From Rhodanobacter sp. C05 (GTDB lineage: Bacteria; Pseudomonadota; Gammaproteobacteria; Xanthomonadales; Rhodanobacteraceae), in the NCBI RefSeq assembly GCF_002001165.1, contig NZ_MUNQ01000026.1, forward strand, positions 62,001 through 126,000: 64,000 nt of DNA, in the 5' to 3' direction. A program made the translations under genes and the position numbers. Below are positions 44,958-53,347 of the stretch, in pieces (the first letter of the stretch is position 1; every line of letters begins with the position of its first letter). Under the pieces are notes generated by a model, which did no database searches, had not been told where the DNA came from, and saw only the letters and a list, made by a program, of their open reading frames with translations.

Positions 44958-45995
44958 TTACTTGAACGATTCCTTGTTCTTGGCATAGCTGGAAGCCTGC
45001 TGACGTGTCACCAGACCACGCTTGACCAGATCCTGCAGGCACTGATCCAGCGTCTGCATGCCGAACTGCTGACCGGTCTGGATCGACGAATACATCTGCG
45101 CCACCTTGTCCTCGCGGATCAGGTTGCGGATCGCCGGGATGCCGACCATGATCTCGTGCGCCGCGATGCGGCCGCCACCGACCTTCTTCAGCAGCGACTG
45201 CGAAATAACCGCGCGCAGGGACTCGGACAGCATCGAACGCACCATCGGCTTTTCGCCGGCGGGGAACACGTCGATGATGCGGTCGATCGTCTTGGCCGCC
45301 GAACTGGTATGCACGGTGGCAAAGACCAAGTGACCGGTTTCAGCGGCAGTCAGCGCGAGGCGGATCGTTTCCAGATCGCGCAACTCGCCGACCAGGATGT
45401 AATCCGGATCCTCGCGCAGTGCCGAGCGCAGCGCCTCGTTGAAGCCGAGCGTGTCGCGATGCACTTCGCGCTGGTTGACCAGGCACTTCTGCGAGGTATG
45501 CACAAACTCGATCGGATCCTCGATCGTGAGCATGTGGCCGTATTCGTTCTTGTTGATGTGGTCGACCATCGCCGCCAGCGTGGTCGACTTGCCCGAACCG
45601 GTCGGACCGGTCACCAGGATCAAGCCCTGCGGCTGTTCGATCAGTTCCTTGAAGATGCGCGGGCAACCAAGGTCCTCCAGCGTCAGCACTTCGGACGGAA
45701 TGGTGCGGAATACCGCGCCGGCGCCACGATTCTGGGTGAACGCATTGACGCGGAAACGCGCCAGCCCGGGAATCTCGAACGAGAAGTCGGTCTCGAGGAA
45801 CTCCTCGTAATCGCGCCGCTGCTTGTCCGACATGATGTCGTACACCAGCGAATGCACCTGCTTGTGCTCAAGCGCGGGGATGTTGATGCGGCGAACGTCG
45901 CCGTCAACGCGAATCATCGGCGGCAGTCCTGCGGACAGGTGCAAGTCCGAGGCCTTGTTCTTCACCGAGAAGGCAAGCAGTTCGGCAATGTCCAT
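44958..45995 (-). CDS. pilT: PilT, type IV pilus twitching motility retraction ATPase
   Basis: A 345-residue hexameric ATPase. Features: DIAELLAFSVKNKASDLHLSAG at the start, Walker A GPTGSGKSTTLAAM near residue 135, DPIEFVHTSQKCLVNQREVH, Walker B DPDYILVGELRDLETI, His box HLVFATVHTSSAAKTIDRI, and the AIRNLIREDK retraction motif near 290. It depolymerises the pilus. It lies upstream of pilU, next to the Pil-Chp signalling block in the wider neighbourhood, with proC on the other side. Confidence 0.96.
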   Translation of the reverse strand: MDIAELLAFSVKNKASDLHLSAGLPPMIRVDGDVRRINIPALEHKQVHSLVYDIMSDKQRRDYEEFLETDFSFEIPGLARFRVNAFTQNRGAGAVFRTIPSEVLTLEDLGCPRIFKELIEQPQGLILVTGPTGSGKSTTLAAMVDHINKNEYGHMLTIEDPIEFVHTSQKCLVNQREVHRDTLGFNEALRSALREDPDYILVGELRDLETIRLALTAAETGHLVFATVHTSSAAKTIDRIIDVFPAGEKPMVRSMLSESLRAVISQSLLKKVGGGRIAAHEIMVGIPAIRNLIREDKVAQMYSSIQTGQQFGMQTLDQCLQDLVKRGLVTRQQASSYAKNKESFK

Positions 45996-46360
45996 CTGTC
46001 GTTCCCCTCAACCGATCGTCTGGATGGCATGAATTGGATGCCGCAGCGGGAACCGGATGGGATCCACAGGCATGGTGCACCGCAGCGCATGGCGCAGTCA
46101 CCACTCGAGCCACCCTGTCGAACCACCGATTCCCCTTGCAGCCGCGTCGATACTACTCGCGCAACCGCCTGTGCGGCCAGTCTTTCCCACCGTCGACGTG
46201 CAAACTGTCGACCCGGTTCGCAACATTGCCTGCAAAGCCATCCTCCAACGGCTGTCCGGACCGGGCGCGCTTGTATCGGTGGACCGCCATACCCATGAAC
46301 CACCTTGCAACCGCGCCGGCTCCGGTAAGGTAGCGGCCTGGATGATCGAGGAACCCTTGC
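45996..46360. other. 365-base intergenic region between divergent pilT and proC
   Basis: No gene recognised. In Pseudomonas this slot holds yggS (a PLP-binding protein) between pilT and proC; no YggS-like translation is seen here on either strand, and the short open frames inside lack family motifs. It should carry the promoters of pilT-pilU and of proC-yggT. The ATG of proC follows GAGGAACC closely. Confidence 0.6.
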
Positions 46361-47185
46361 ATGACCCAACTTGCCTTCATCGGCGGCGGCAACATGGCGC
46401 GCAGCCTGATCGGCGGCCTGCTGAAAACCGGCGTGGCCGCGGCCACCATCAGCGTCGCCGAACCGCTGACCGAGGCCCGGCACGCGCTGGGTCGCGAATT
46501 CGGGGTTGCCTGCTACGCCGAAAACCGGCTTGCCGCTGCCCAGGCCGAGGTGATCGTACTGGCAGTCAAGCCGCAGATCATGCCGGCAATCCACGCCGAG
46601 CTGCGCGACACCTTGCAGCGCAACCGGCCACTGCTGATCTCGATCGCCGCCGGTGTGCGACTGGACCAGCTGGAACGCTGGTTCGGCGCCAGCCTGCCGA
46701 TCGTGCGCTGCATGCCGAACACGCCGGCGCTGATCGGCGCTGGCGCCACCGGCCTGTGCGCGAACAACCGGGTCAGCCCGTCGCAGAAAGCGCAGGCGCA
46801 GCACATCCTCGACACCGCCGGCATCACCCGCTGGATCGACGATGAAGTGCTGATGGACACCGTCACCGCACTGTCCGGCTCCGGTCCCGCTTACTTCTTC
46901 GCCTTGGTCGAAGCGCTGGAGGCCGCTGCCGTCGCACAAGGCCTGCCGCGCGACACTGCCCGCGCGCTGGCCACGCAGACCTGCCTCGGTGCCGGCCGCA
47001 TGCTGGTCGAGGGCGGTGAAGATCCTGCCGTGCTGCGCCAGCGCGTCACGTCGCCCAACGGCACCACCCAGGCCGCGCTGGAAAGTTTCAGCGCGGATGA
47101 CTTGCCGCGCATCGTCGCCCGCGCCGTCACGGCCGCCACCCGTCGTGGCGAAGAACTGGCCGCCCAACTGGACACACTCCCTTGA
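46361..47185 (+). CDS. proC: Pyrroline-5-carboxylate reductase ProC
   Basis: A 274-residue NAD(P)H-dependent enzyme, last step of proline synthesis. Rossmann motif FIGGGNMARSLIGGL lies at residues 5-19. VILAVKPQ-type strand (VIVLAVKPQIM), RCMPNTPALIGAGATGL near residue 118-134 and SGSGPAYFF-type helix (LSGSGPAYFFALVEAL) near 170 are intact. Ends overlap yggT by four bases. Confidence 0.95.
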   Translation: MTQLAFIGGGNMARSLIGGLLKTGVAAATISVAEPLTEARHALGREFGVACYAENRLAAAQAEVIVLAVKPQIMPAIHAELRDTLQRNRPLLISIAAGVRLDQLERWFGASLPIVRCMPNTPALIGAGATGLCANNRVSPSQKAQAQHILDTAGITRWIDDEVLMDTVTALSGSGPAYFFALVEALEAAAVAQGLPRDTARALATQTCLGAGRMLVEGGEDPAVLRQRVTSPNGTTQAALESFSADDLPRIVARAVTAATRRGEELAAQLDTLP

Positions 47186-47757
47186 GCTATTTGGTGAATG
47201 CCCTTTCCGTGCTGATCGAACTGGCTTTCGAGGCCGTGATCACGCTGCTGCTGCTGCGCGTGGCCGCTGAAGCCTGCCGTGCGGACTTCAACAACCCGCT
47301 GAGCCAGTTCATCTACCGCTATACCAACCCGGTACTGGCGCCGATCCGGCGCGTGCTGCCGAACTGGCGCCGGATCAATCTGGCGGCTCTGCTGCTGGCG
47401 TGGCTGGCGATGCTGCTGAAACGCCTGCTGCTGTTTGCCCTGATCGGCGTGATGCCACATCCCGTCGGCCTGCTGTTGCTGGCGCTGGCCGAGCTGCTCG
47501 ACTTCGCCCTGCTGTTCTACATCGTGCTGCTGTTCGGCTGGTCGTTGCTGAGCATGTTTGCGGTGGATCGGCGGCAACCCGTGCTGCGGCTGGCCGGCGT
47601 CATTGTGGAACCCGTGCTGCGTCCACTGCGTGGCCGACTCATCGCCGGCAATATCGACTTCGCGCCGATGGCAGTGATGATTGTGCTTTTGCTGGCCCGC
47701 TTGCTGGTCGCGGCACCGCTCCTCGACTTCGGCGCACAACTGGCGATGACCGGCTGA
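47182..47757 (+). CDS. yggT: YggT family inner-membrane protein
   Basis: A 191-residue protein with two YggT repeats (about residues 1-95 and 100-190), each with a helix pair around a conserved segment: DFNNPLSQFIYRYTNPVLAPIRRVLPNW in the first repeat and VEPVLRPLRGRL in the second. Members are linked to osmotic stress or potassium transport in some bacteria. The start is TTG at 47182, overlapping proC by four bases. The proC-yggT pair is conserved. Confidence 0.9.
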   Translation: MSYLVNALSVLIELAFEAVITLLLLRVAAEACRADFNNPLSQFIYRYTNPVLAPIRRVLPNWRRINLAALLLAWLAMLLKRLLLFALIGVMPHPVGLLLLALAELLDFALLFYIVLLFGWSLLSMFAVDRRQPVLRLAGVIVEPVLRPLRGRLIAGNIDFAPMAVMIVLLLARLLVAAPLLDFGAQLAMTG

Positions 47758-47779
47758 CCCTGCCTTAAGTCATGGCGCA

Positions 47780-47802
47780 CGCCGCCATCCGCCATGGCGG
47801 CG
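47780..47802. terminator. Hairpin downstream of yggT
   Basis: CGCCGCCAT (47780-47788) and ATGGCGGCG (47794-47802) form a perfect 9-bp stem with a 5-base loop. No T run follows, so it may only attenuate. A TAGCAT -10-like string at 47809-47814 follows directly and would serve the M13 peptidase gene. Confidence 0.4.
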
Positions 47803-47842
47803 ATCCGCTAGCATGCGCCCTCACCTACACGGAACCCGGCAC

Positions 47843-49957
47843 ATGAAAGCGAACCGGCATTGCCTGCCCCTCTGTCTGCTGGTAGCCGCCATCGTCACCA
47901 CCATCGGTGGCTGTGACCAGACGCCGTCCCAGGCATCGCAGACAACCGCACCCGCGGCAACGGCATCGACGACAACGGCGACCGCGACCGCGGCTAAGCC
48001 CGACGTGATTGCCGTCAATATCGACAGTTCGGTGAAGCCCGGCGACGACTTCTTCAGCTACGCCAACGGTGCCTGGCTCAAGAGCCATCCGATTCCTGCC
48101 TCCGAGGCCTATTGGGGCATCGGCAAGCTGGTGCAGGAGGACCTCTACGACAAGCTGCGCAAGATCAGCGAGGACGCCGCCGCGACGAAGAATGCAGCCA
48201 GCGGCAGCGACGAGCAGAAGATCGGCGACTTCTGGAACACCGCAATGGACAGCAGCCTGGCCGAACAACAAGGCATCACGCCGCTGAAATCCGAGCTTGC
48301 GCGCATCGATGCCGTCACCGACGTGACCAGTGCGCTCGATGCCGCCTTTGCGCTGCAACCGCTCGGCGTCGATGCCTTCTTCGATTTCGGCGTGCAGCAG
48401 GACGAGAAGCAGAGCGACGTGATGGCCGTCCATGTCGGACAAGGCGGACTCGGCCTGCCCGATCGCGACTACTACTTCAACAGCGAGGCCGGGGTTGCCA
48501 AGGCACGCACCGCCTATGTCGAACATCTGCAGCGGATGTTCAAGCTGCTCGGCGCCGATGACGCCGCCGCGAAGACCAGCGCCACCCAGGTGATGAATTT
48601 CGAGACGGCGCTGGCCAAGGTCTCGCGGCCGCTGGCCGATCTGCGCGATCCGCAGAAGAACTACAACAAGATGGCACCGGCCGAACTGACCCTGAAGTTC
48701 ACCCCGGACATCGCCTGGAAGCAGCGTCTGCTGACATGGAAACTCGACGCGCCCTACCTCATCGTGGGCCAGCCGGAGTTTTTCGGCGGGCTGCAGAAAC
48801 TGCTTCGACAAACGCCGGCGCCAGTGTTGCGCGATTACCTGCGCATGCATCTGATCGACAGCTACGCATCCACCCTGGGCAAGTCGCTCGACGACGAGCA
48901 CTTCGATTTCTACGGCCGCGTGCTGACCGGCCAGAAGGAACAGCGACCACGCTGGAAGCGCACACTCGACGCCGAGAACGAGGCAATCGGCATGATCCTT
49001 GGCCGCATCTTCGTCAAGGAATATTTCCCCGAGAAAACCAAGCAGCGTTACAACGATCTGGTCGAGGCGATCCGCACCGCCTATGGCGAGCGGATCGACC
49101 AGCTCGACTGGATGAGCGCCGCCACCAAGGCCAAGGCACACGAGAAGCTGGCCGCCGTAACCAAAAAGGTCGGCTATCCGGACAAGTGGAAGGACTATTC
49201 CGCCCTGCAGATCGGCCGCGACTCGTACGCGCAGAACGAGATGAACGCCCGTCGCTGGGCCTTCGACGACCAGCTCTCGAAATTCGGCAAGCCGGTCGAC
49301 CGCAGCGAATGGGACATGACCCCGCAGACCTACAACGCCTACTACAACCCGTCCAACAACGAGATCGTGCTGCCGGCAGCGCAGTTCGCCATCCCTGGTT
49401 ACAAGGACGACGAGGTGGACGACGCCGTGGTCTACGGCTATGCCGCCGCCTCGACCATCGGCCACGAGATCACCCACGGCTTCGACGACGAAGGGCGCCA
49501 GTTCGATGCGAAAGGCAACCTGTCCGACTGGTGGACCAAGGACGACGCGAAGAAATTCGGTGAACGCGCCGACGTCCTGGTCAAGCAGTTCGATGCGTAC
49601 GAGCCGCTGCCCGGCCTGCATATCAACGGACGCGCCAGCTTGGGCGAGAACATGGCCGACTTCGGTGGCGTGCTGATCGGTCTGGATGCGTTCAAGAAGA
49701 CCGAGCAATACAGGAAGGGCGGAAAAATTGCCGGCTACACGCCGCTGCAGCGCTTCTTCCTCGGCTACGCGCTGTCGTGGATCTTCGAGGAACAGGACGC
49801 CCTGTTGCGCCGCGGCCTGCTCAGCGACGTGCATGCCCCAGCCAAGTGGCGTGTGAACGGGCCGCTGTCGAACATCCCGGAGTTCTACCAGGCCTTCGAC
49901 ATCAAGCCCGGCCAGCCGATGTGGCGCGACGAGAAGGATCGCGCGCGCATCTGGTAA
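47843..49957 (+). CDS. M13 family zinc metallopeptidase (neprilysin-like), lipoprotein
   Basis: A 704-residue M13 peptidase with a lipoprotein signal (residues 1-24, lipobox ending GGC, Cys24), so probably outer-membrane or periplasm anchored. The zinc motif HEITH is at residues 541-545, and the third ligand is Glu602 in GENMADFGG. PGDDFFSYANGAWLKSHPIP near residues 65-85 and NAYYNPSNNEIVLPAAQF near 495-515 are family landmarks. Thr/Ala-rich linker follows the signal. An ATG at 47813 would place extra residues ahead of the signal and is unlikely. Confidence 0.93.
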   Translation: MKANRHCLPLCLLVAAIVTTIGGCDQTPSQASQTTAPAATASTTTATATAAKPDVIAVNIDSSVKPGDDFFSYANGAWLKSHPIPASEAYWGIGKLVQEDLYDKLRKISEDAAATKNAASGSDEQKIGDFWNTAMDSSLAEQQGITPLKSELARIDAVTDVTSALDAAFALQPLGVDAFFDFGVQQDEKQSDVMAVHVGQGGLGLPDRDYYFNSEAGVAKARTAYVEHLQRMFKLLGADDAAAKTSATQVMNFETALAKVSRPLADLRDPQKNYNKMAPAELTLKFTPDIAWKQRLLTWKLDAPYLIVGQPEFFGGLQKLLRQTPAPVLRDYLRMHLIDSYASTLGKSLDDEHFDFYGRVLTGQKEQRPRWKRTLDAENEAIGMILGRIFVKEYFPEKTKQRYNDLVEAIRTAYGERIDQLDWMSAATKAKAHEKLAAVTKKVGYPDKWKDYSALQIGRDSYAQNEMNARRWAFDDQLSKFGKPVDRSEWDMTPQTYNAYYNPSNNEIVLPAAQFAIPGYKDDEVDDAVVYGYAAASTIGHEITHGFDDEGRQFDAKGNLSDWWTKDDAKKFGERADVLVKQFDAYEPLPGLHINGRASLGENMADFGGVLIGLDAFKKTEQYRKGGKIAGYTPLQRFFLGYALSWIFEEQDALLRRGLLSDVHAPAKWRVNGPLSNIPEFYQAFDIKPGQPMWRDEKDRARIW

Positions 49958-49973
49958 ACCAGCGTCCGATCGG

Positions 49974-49998
49974 GATCCGCGCCAGCTCGGCGCGGATC
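49974..49998. terminator. Hairpin between convergent M13 peptidase and BtuF-like genes
   Basis: GATCCGCGCC (49974-49983), a 5-base loop AGCTC, and GGCGCGGATC (49989-49998) form a perfect 10-bp stem. It overlaps the last bases of the minus-strand gene. No T run is present on either side. Confidence 0.5.
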
Positions 49999-50830
49999 AT
50001 CCCTGCCGCGCCGACCAGTCGAGGATGATCCGGTGGATCGCATCCAGTCCGTCGGACAGCGCGGCCGGTCCGGGCTGCAGGATGATCGGTGACTTGATCT
50101 CGTACAGGTCACCGTTTCTCACTGCCGGGATCGCATCCCAGCCCGGCCGCGCAGCAACTTTCTCCGGCCGGAAGCGCTTGCCGCACCATGAGCCGAGGAT
50201 GATGTCCGGCGCACGTCGCACCACTTCGTCGCCATTCGGCAGGATGCGCTGCTTCGCCAGTGGCTCGCGGGCGAGTTCGGGAAAACAGTCGTCGCCGCCA
50301 GCAATGCCGACGATCTCGGCGACCCAGCGGATGCCGGTGATGATCGGTTCGTCCCATTCCTCGAAATACACTTTCGGCCGACGCGGCAATTGCGCGACGG
50401 CCGCACGAACCTCGGCAAGATGCCGCTCGGCGCGCTGTGCATAGGCCTCGGCCTTTTCATATGCGCCGACCATCGCGCCAAGCCGGCGGATGTACGCGAG
50501 GATGCCATCCACACTGCGATGGTTGCTGATCCACACCTCGACACCGGACTTGATCAGCTCGCGCGCGATATCGGCCTGGATATCGGAGAAACCGATCGCC
50601 AAGTCCGGTTCTAGCTTCAGGATCTCGCCGATCTTGGCGTTGATGAACGCCGATACCTTCGGCTTCTCCTTGCGCGCCCGCGGCGGTCGCACCGTGAAGC
50701 CGGAAATACCGACGATGCGATCCTGCTCACCGAGCGCATACAGCACCTCGGTCGGCTCCTCGGTGAGGCAGACGATGCGCTGCGGATAGTGATCTGGCCG
50801 GCGGGAATCGGTCACGACGTATTCGGTCAC
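49997..50830 (-). CDS. Cobalamin-binding protein-like (BtuF fold), lacking a signal peptide
   Basis: A 277-residue periplasmic-binding-protein-fold protein with the cobalamin/iron-siderophore PBP layout: RIVCLTEEPTEVLYALGEQDRIVGISGF at the start, LEPDLAIGF, SVDGILAYIRRLG helix region and AARPGWDAIPAVRNGDLYEI near residues 225-245. Unusually there is no signal peptide; the start (GTG at 50830) leads straight into TEYVVTDSRR, so it is probably cytoplasmic and not part of a classic ABC importer. It lies four bases after yjbQ and in the same run as pdxH. Confidence 0.78.
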   Translation of the reverse strand: MTEYVVTDSRRPDHYPQRIVCLTEEPTEVLYALGEQDRIVGISGFTVRPPRARKEKPKVSAFINAKIGEILKLEPDLAIGFSDIQADIARELIKSGVEVWISNHRSVDGILAYIRRLGAMVGAYEKAEAYAQRAERHLAEVRAAVAQLPRRPKVYFEEWDEPIITGIRWVAEIVGIAGGDDCFPELAREPLAKQRILPNGDEVVRRAPDIILGSWCGKRFRPEKVAARPGWDAIPAVRNGDLYEIKSPIILQPGPAALSDGLDAIHRIILDWSARQG

Positions 50831-50834
50831 GCGC

Positions 50835-51275
50835 TCAATGCCCCAGCACGGTCACCGTGACCTTGCGCTGATGCGGGTCGATACGGTGCTCCCACAGATA
50901 AATGCCCTGCCAGGTGCCCAGCAGCAGCTTGCCGCCATGCACCGGTACGGTGAGGCTGACCCCGGTGAGAATTGAACGCACATGCGCGGGCATGTCGTCC
51001 GGGCCTTCCGCATCGTGCCGGAAGATCGCATCGCCATCGGGTACCGCGCGGGCGAACCAGCGTTCCAGATCCTCACGCACCGCCGGGTCGGCATTTTCGC
51101 CGAGCAGCAGCGAGCAGCTGGTATGCGCCGTGAAAATGCTCGCGATGCCGGTCTGCACGCGACTGGCAGTCACCGCATTGCCGGCCTGTGCGGTGATCTC
51201 GCTGAAGCCGCGGCCGCGCGTGTGCACGATGAAACCATCCTGCGCGACATGTTCCGCGAGCAACGGCCTGGTCAT
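50835..51275 (-). CDS. yjbQ: Secondary thiamine-phosphate synthase-like YjbQ (UPF0047)
   Basis: A 146-residue UPF0047 protein. Conserved sites: GIASIFTAHTSCSLLLGENADP near residues 42-65, DAEGPDDMPAHVRSILTGVSLTVPVHGGKLLLGTWQGIYLWEHR from about residue 88 to the end. Members show weak thiamine-phosphate synthase activity and can bind metal through the His residues. It overlaps pdxH by four bases and precedes the BtuF-like gene. Confidence 0.9.
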   Translation of the reverse strand: MTRPLLAEHVAQDGFIVHTRGRGFSEITAQAGNAVTASRVQTGIASIFTAHTSCSLLLGENADPAVREDLERWFARAVPDGDAIFRHDAEGPDDMPAHVRSILTGVSLTVPVHGGKLLLGTWQGIYLWEHRIDPHQRKVTVTVLGH

Positions 51276-51859
51276 GGGTACAGCAGCCGGCTGGTCCAGG
51301 TCTGACCGTGGCGATTCCAGCGGACACGCTCGTGCCAGCGGAATTCGGCGCCGTACCAGAACTCCAGCGTGTCCGGCTCCACCACGTAACCACCCCAGTG
51401 CGGCGGGCGGGTTACTTCGCGCCCATCGAACTCGTGTTCGTAGCGTGCCAGGCGCTGCTCGAACGTCTCGCGGTCCGGCAGCGTCTGCGACTGCAGCGAG
51501 GCCCAGGCACCGATCTGGCTGCCGCGCGGGCGACTGGCGAAATACGCATCCGACTCCTCATCCTGCAGTTTGCGTGCGGCGCCTTCCACGCGTACCTGCA
51601 CACCCTCGCGCAACTGCTTCCAGTGAATGCACAGCGCAACCTGGGGATGCACTTCCAACTGGCTACCCTTGTCGCTCTGGTAATTGGTGTAAAAGCGAAA
51701 GCCACGTTCGTCGACACCCTTGAGCAACACGATGCGCGAGGCAACCCGGCCGGAACTATCGACCGTGGCCAGATTCATTGCCGTCGGTTCGCGTTCGCCG
51801 CTGGCCTTGGCCTCATCCAGCAGTCGCCGAAAGGTATCCAGGATCTCGTGTGTGAGCAT
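51272..51859 (-). CDS. pdxH: Pyridoxine/pyridoxamine 5'-phosphate oxidase PdxH
   Basis: A 195-residue FMN flavoprotein making pyridoxal 5'-phosphate. Motifs: REPTAMNLATVDSSGRVASRIVLLKGVDERGFRFYTNYQSDKG near residues 22-65 and the C-terminal signature WNRHGQTWTSRLLYP. Its four-base overlap with yjbQ indicates a coupled operon pdxH-yjbQ-BtuF-like. A perfect IR (CGCGCCAT..ATGGCGCG at 51896-51912) lies in its upstream region. Confidence 0.95.
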   Translation of the reverse strand: MLTHEILDTFRRLLDEAKASGEREPTAMNLATVDSSGRVASRIVLLKGVDERGFRFYTNYQSDKGSQLEVHPQVALCIHWKQLREGVQVRVEGAARKLQDEESDAYFASRPRGSQIGAWASLQSQTLPDRETFEQRLARYEHEFDGREVTRPPHWGGYVVEPDTLEFWYGAEFRWHERVRWNRHGQTWTSRLLYP

Positions 51860-52026
51860 GGTGTCTGAAACTTTCCTTTTGCATCGTTACCGGCACGCGC
51901 CATCATGGCGCGGATGAACATGAGCGATCATAGTGCAATGTCCTACCCATCCTGTATCGCCTTGACGAATCGGCCGCTGGCGCGATTCCCTGCCGTGGCC
52001 TGTTCTTGCGGCGAACTGGACAGGAC

Positions 52027-52050
52027 TGCCGGCCTGGTACCCGGCCGGCA
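52027..52050. other. Hairpin in the leader of the P-loop kinase gene
   Basis: TGCCGGCC (52027-52034) and GGCCGGCA (52043-52050) make a perfect 8-bp stem with an 8-base loop, about 50 bases before the kinase ATG. In the remaining upstream 239-base gap there is one further short dyad at 51896-51912. Function unknown. Confidence 0.3.
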
Positions 52051-52098
52051 TGGCATGGCAGTTGTCGATTTACCTTCGTGCAACACGGTACGACGCTG

Positions 52099-52929
52099 AT
52101 GATGTCTTTCGCCAGCCAGCAGAACGAAGCCCTCGCCGGTCATCTGCTCGACCAGTACGCCGGACGCATTGCCCGTTCGCGGCGACCATACATCCTGGGA
52201 CTGTCCGGCCTGCAGGGCAGCGGCAAGAGCACGCTGGCGCGCGTGATGAAGCTGCAGGCCGAAGCACGCGGGTGGGCCACCGAAGTGCTTTCGCTGGATG
52301 ATTTCTATTACTCCCGCAGCGACCGCGAAGCACTGGCGCAGCAGGTTCACCCCTTGCTGCGCACACGCGGCGCGCCGGGTACGCACGAGATCGAGCTGCT
52401 GCTGTCGGTGCTGGCTGCACTGCCGCACGCCTCCGACAAACTGCCGGTAATGCATCCGCGTTTCAACAAGGGCCGCGATACGCGTATTCCGCCGTCACGC
52501 TGGCCCCGCGTCACAAGGCCACCGAAACTGGTGATCGTGGAAGGCTGGGCCCTGGGCATCCGGCCACAGCTGCAGGCCACACTCGACGATCCGGTCAATG
52601 AACTGGAACGCACCGAAGATGCCGACGGCAGCTGGCGGCACTGGGTCAACAAGCAGTTGCGCGGCTACCAGCCGCTATGGCGCAAGTTCGATGCGCTGAT
52701 CGTGCTGCAGGCGCCGAGCTGGGAAATCGTGCGCGACTGGCGCGGTGAACAGGAACAGGACCTGCTGGCACGTCATGCTCCGCTGGCGATGGACACGGCA
52801 GCCATGCAACGGTTTCTGGCGCACTTCGAGCGACTCAGCCGGCACGCACTCGCCACGCTGCCGGCACAGGCCGACAGCTGTGTGGAATACGACGAGGAGC
52901 GGCATGTGACCGGGCTCAGTCACGCCTGA
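52099..52929 (+). CDS. P-loop kinase, D-glycerate 3-kinase-like
   Basis: A 276-residue cytosolic kinase of the uridine kinase/PRK superfamily, most like plant-type D-glycerate 3-kinase (YggC/GlyK-like). Walker A is GLSGLQGSGKSTLARV near residues 33-48, then SLDDFYYSRSDRE (substrate Asp), VMHPRFNKGRDTR and the VIVEGWALGIRPQ strand. The exact substrate is inferred from family resemblance. Either of two adjacent ATGs (52099, 52102) may start it. Confidence 0.78.
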   Translation: MMSFASQQNEALAGHLLDQYAGRIARSRRPYILGLSGLQGSGKSTLARVMKLQAEARGWATEVLSLDDFYYSRSDREALAQQVHPLLRTRGAPGTHEIELLLSVLAALPHASDKLPVMHPRFNKGRDTRIPPSRWPRVTRPPKLVIVEGWALGIRPQLQATLDDPVNELERTEDADGSWRHWVNKQLRGYQPLWRKFDALIVLQAPSWEIVRDWRGEQEQDLLARHAPLAMDTAAMQRFLAHFERLSRHALATLPAQADSCVEYDEERHVTGLSHA

Positions 52930-52975
52930 ACAGCACGACGCTCATCTTCCAACTAGGCTCAAGTCCGTCAGGTAC

Positions 52976-53320
52976 TCACACCGTTGGTTCCACCTGCACC
53001 GCGGTGCCATATGCCAGCACCTCGGTGACACCTTGAGCTACTTCGTTGGCGTCGTAGCGCATCGCCACTACTGCGTTTGCGCCCATCACGGCCGCGTGCT
53101 GCAGCATCAGCTCGAACGCCTCCTCACGTGCCTTCTCGCACAGCTCGGTGTAGATCGAGATGTTGCCGCCGACGATCGTCTGCAACGCCGCCCCGAGATT
53201 GCCGACCACGCTGCGCGAGCGCACCGTGATGCCACGCACGATGCCGAATGAGCGCACGATCCGGCAGCCGATGATCTCGTTGCTGGTGCTGACCTGATGG
53301 TGCGGGATGGGATTGGCCAT
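52976..53320 (-). CDS. YbjQ (UPF0145) family heavy-metal-binding-domain protein
   Basis: A 114-residue protein with the family strands VRSFGIVRGITVRSRSVVGNLGAALQTIVGGNISIYTELCEKAREEAFELM and GANAVVAMRYDANEV. These small proteins form pentameric rings and have been named heavy metal-binding, without a proven role. It is preceded at 53321-53347 by the end of the epimerase gene on the same strand. Confidence 0.87.
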   Translation of the reverse strand: MANPIPHHQVSTSNEIIGCRIVRSFGIVRGITVRSRSVVGNLGAALQTIVGGNISIYTELCEKAREEAFELMLQHAAVMGANAVVAMRYDANEVAQGVTEVLAYGTAVQVEPTV

Positions 53321-53347
53321 GCGGGTTCTCCGTGAGTTGAGGAATGA

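Noticed and set aside
45996-46360. A decayed yggS gene between pilT and proC
   Set aside because: I looked for YggS-like PLP-binding motifs in all frames and saw none; the region reads as plain intergenic sequence.
47825-49834. 669-codon open frame opposite the M13 peptidase gene
   Set aside because: A long antisense open frame is expected in GC-rich DNA. It has no motifs, whereas the plus strand encodes HEITH and GENMADFGG.
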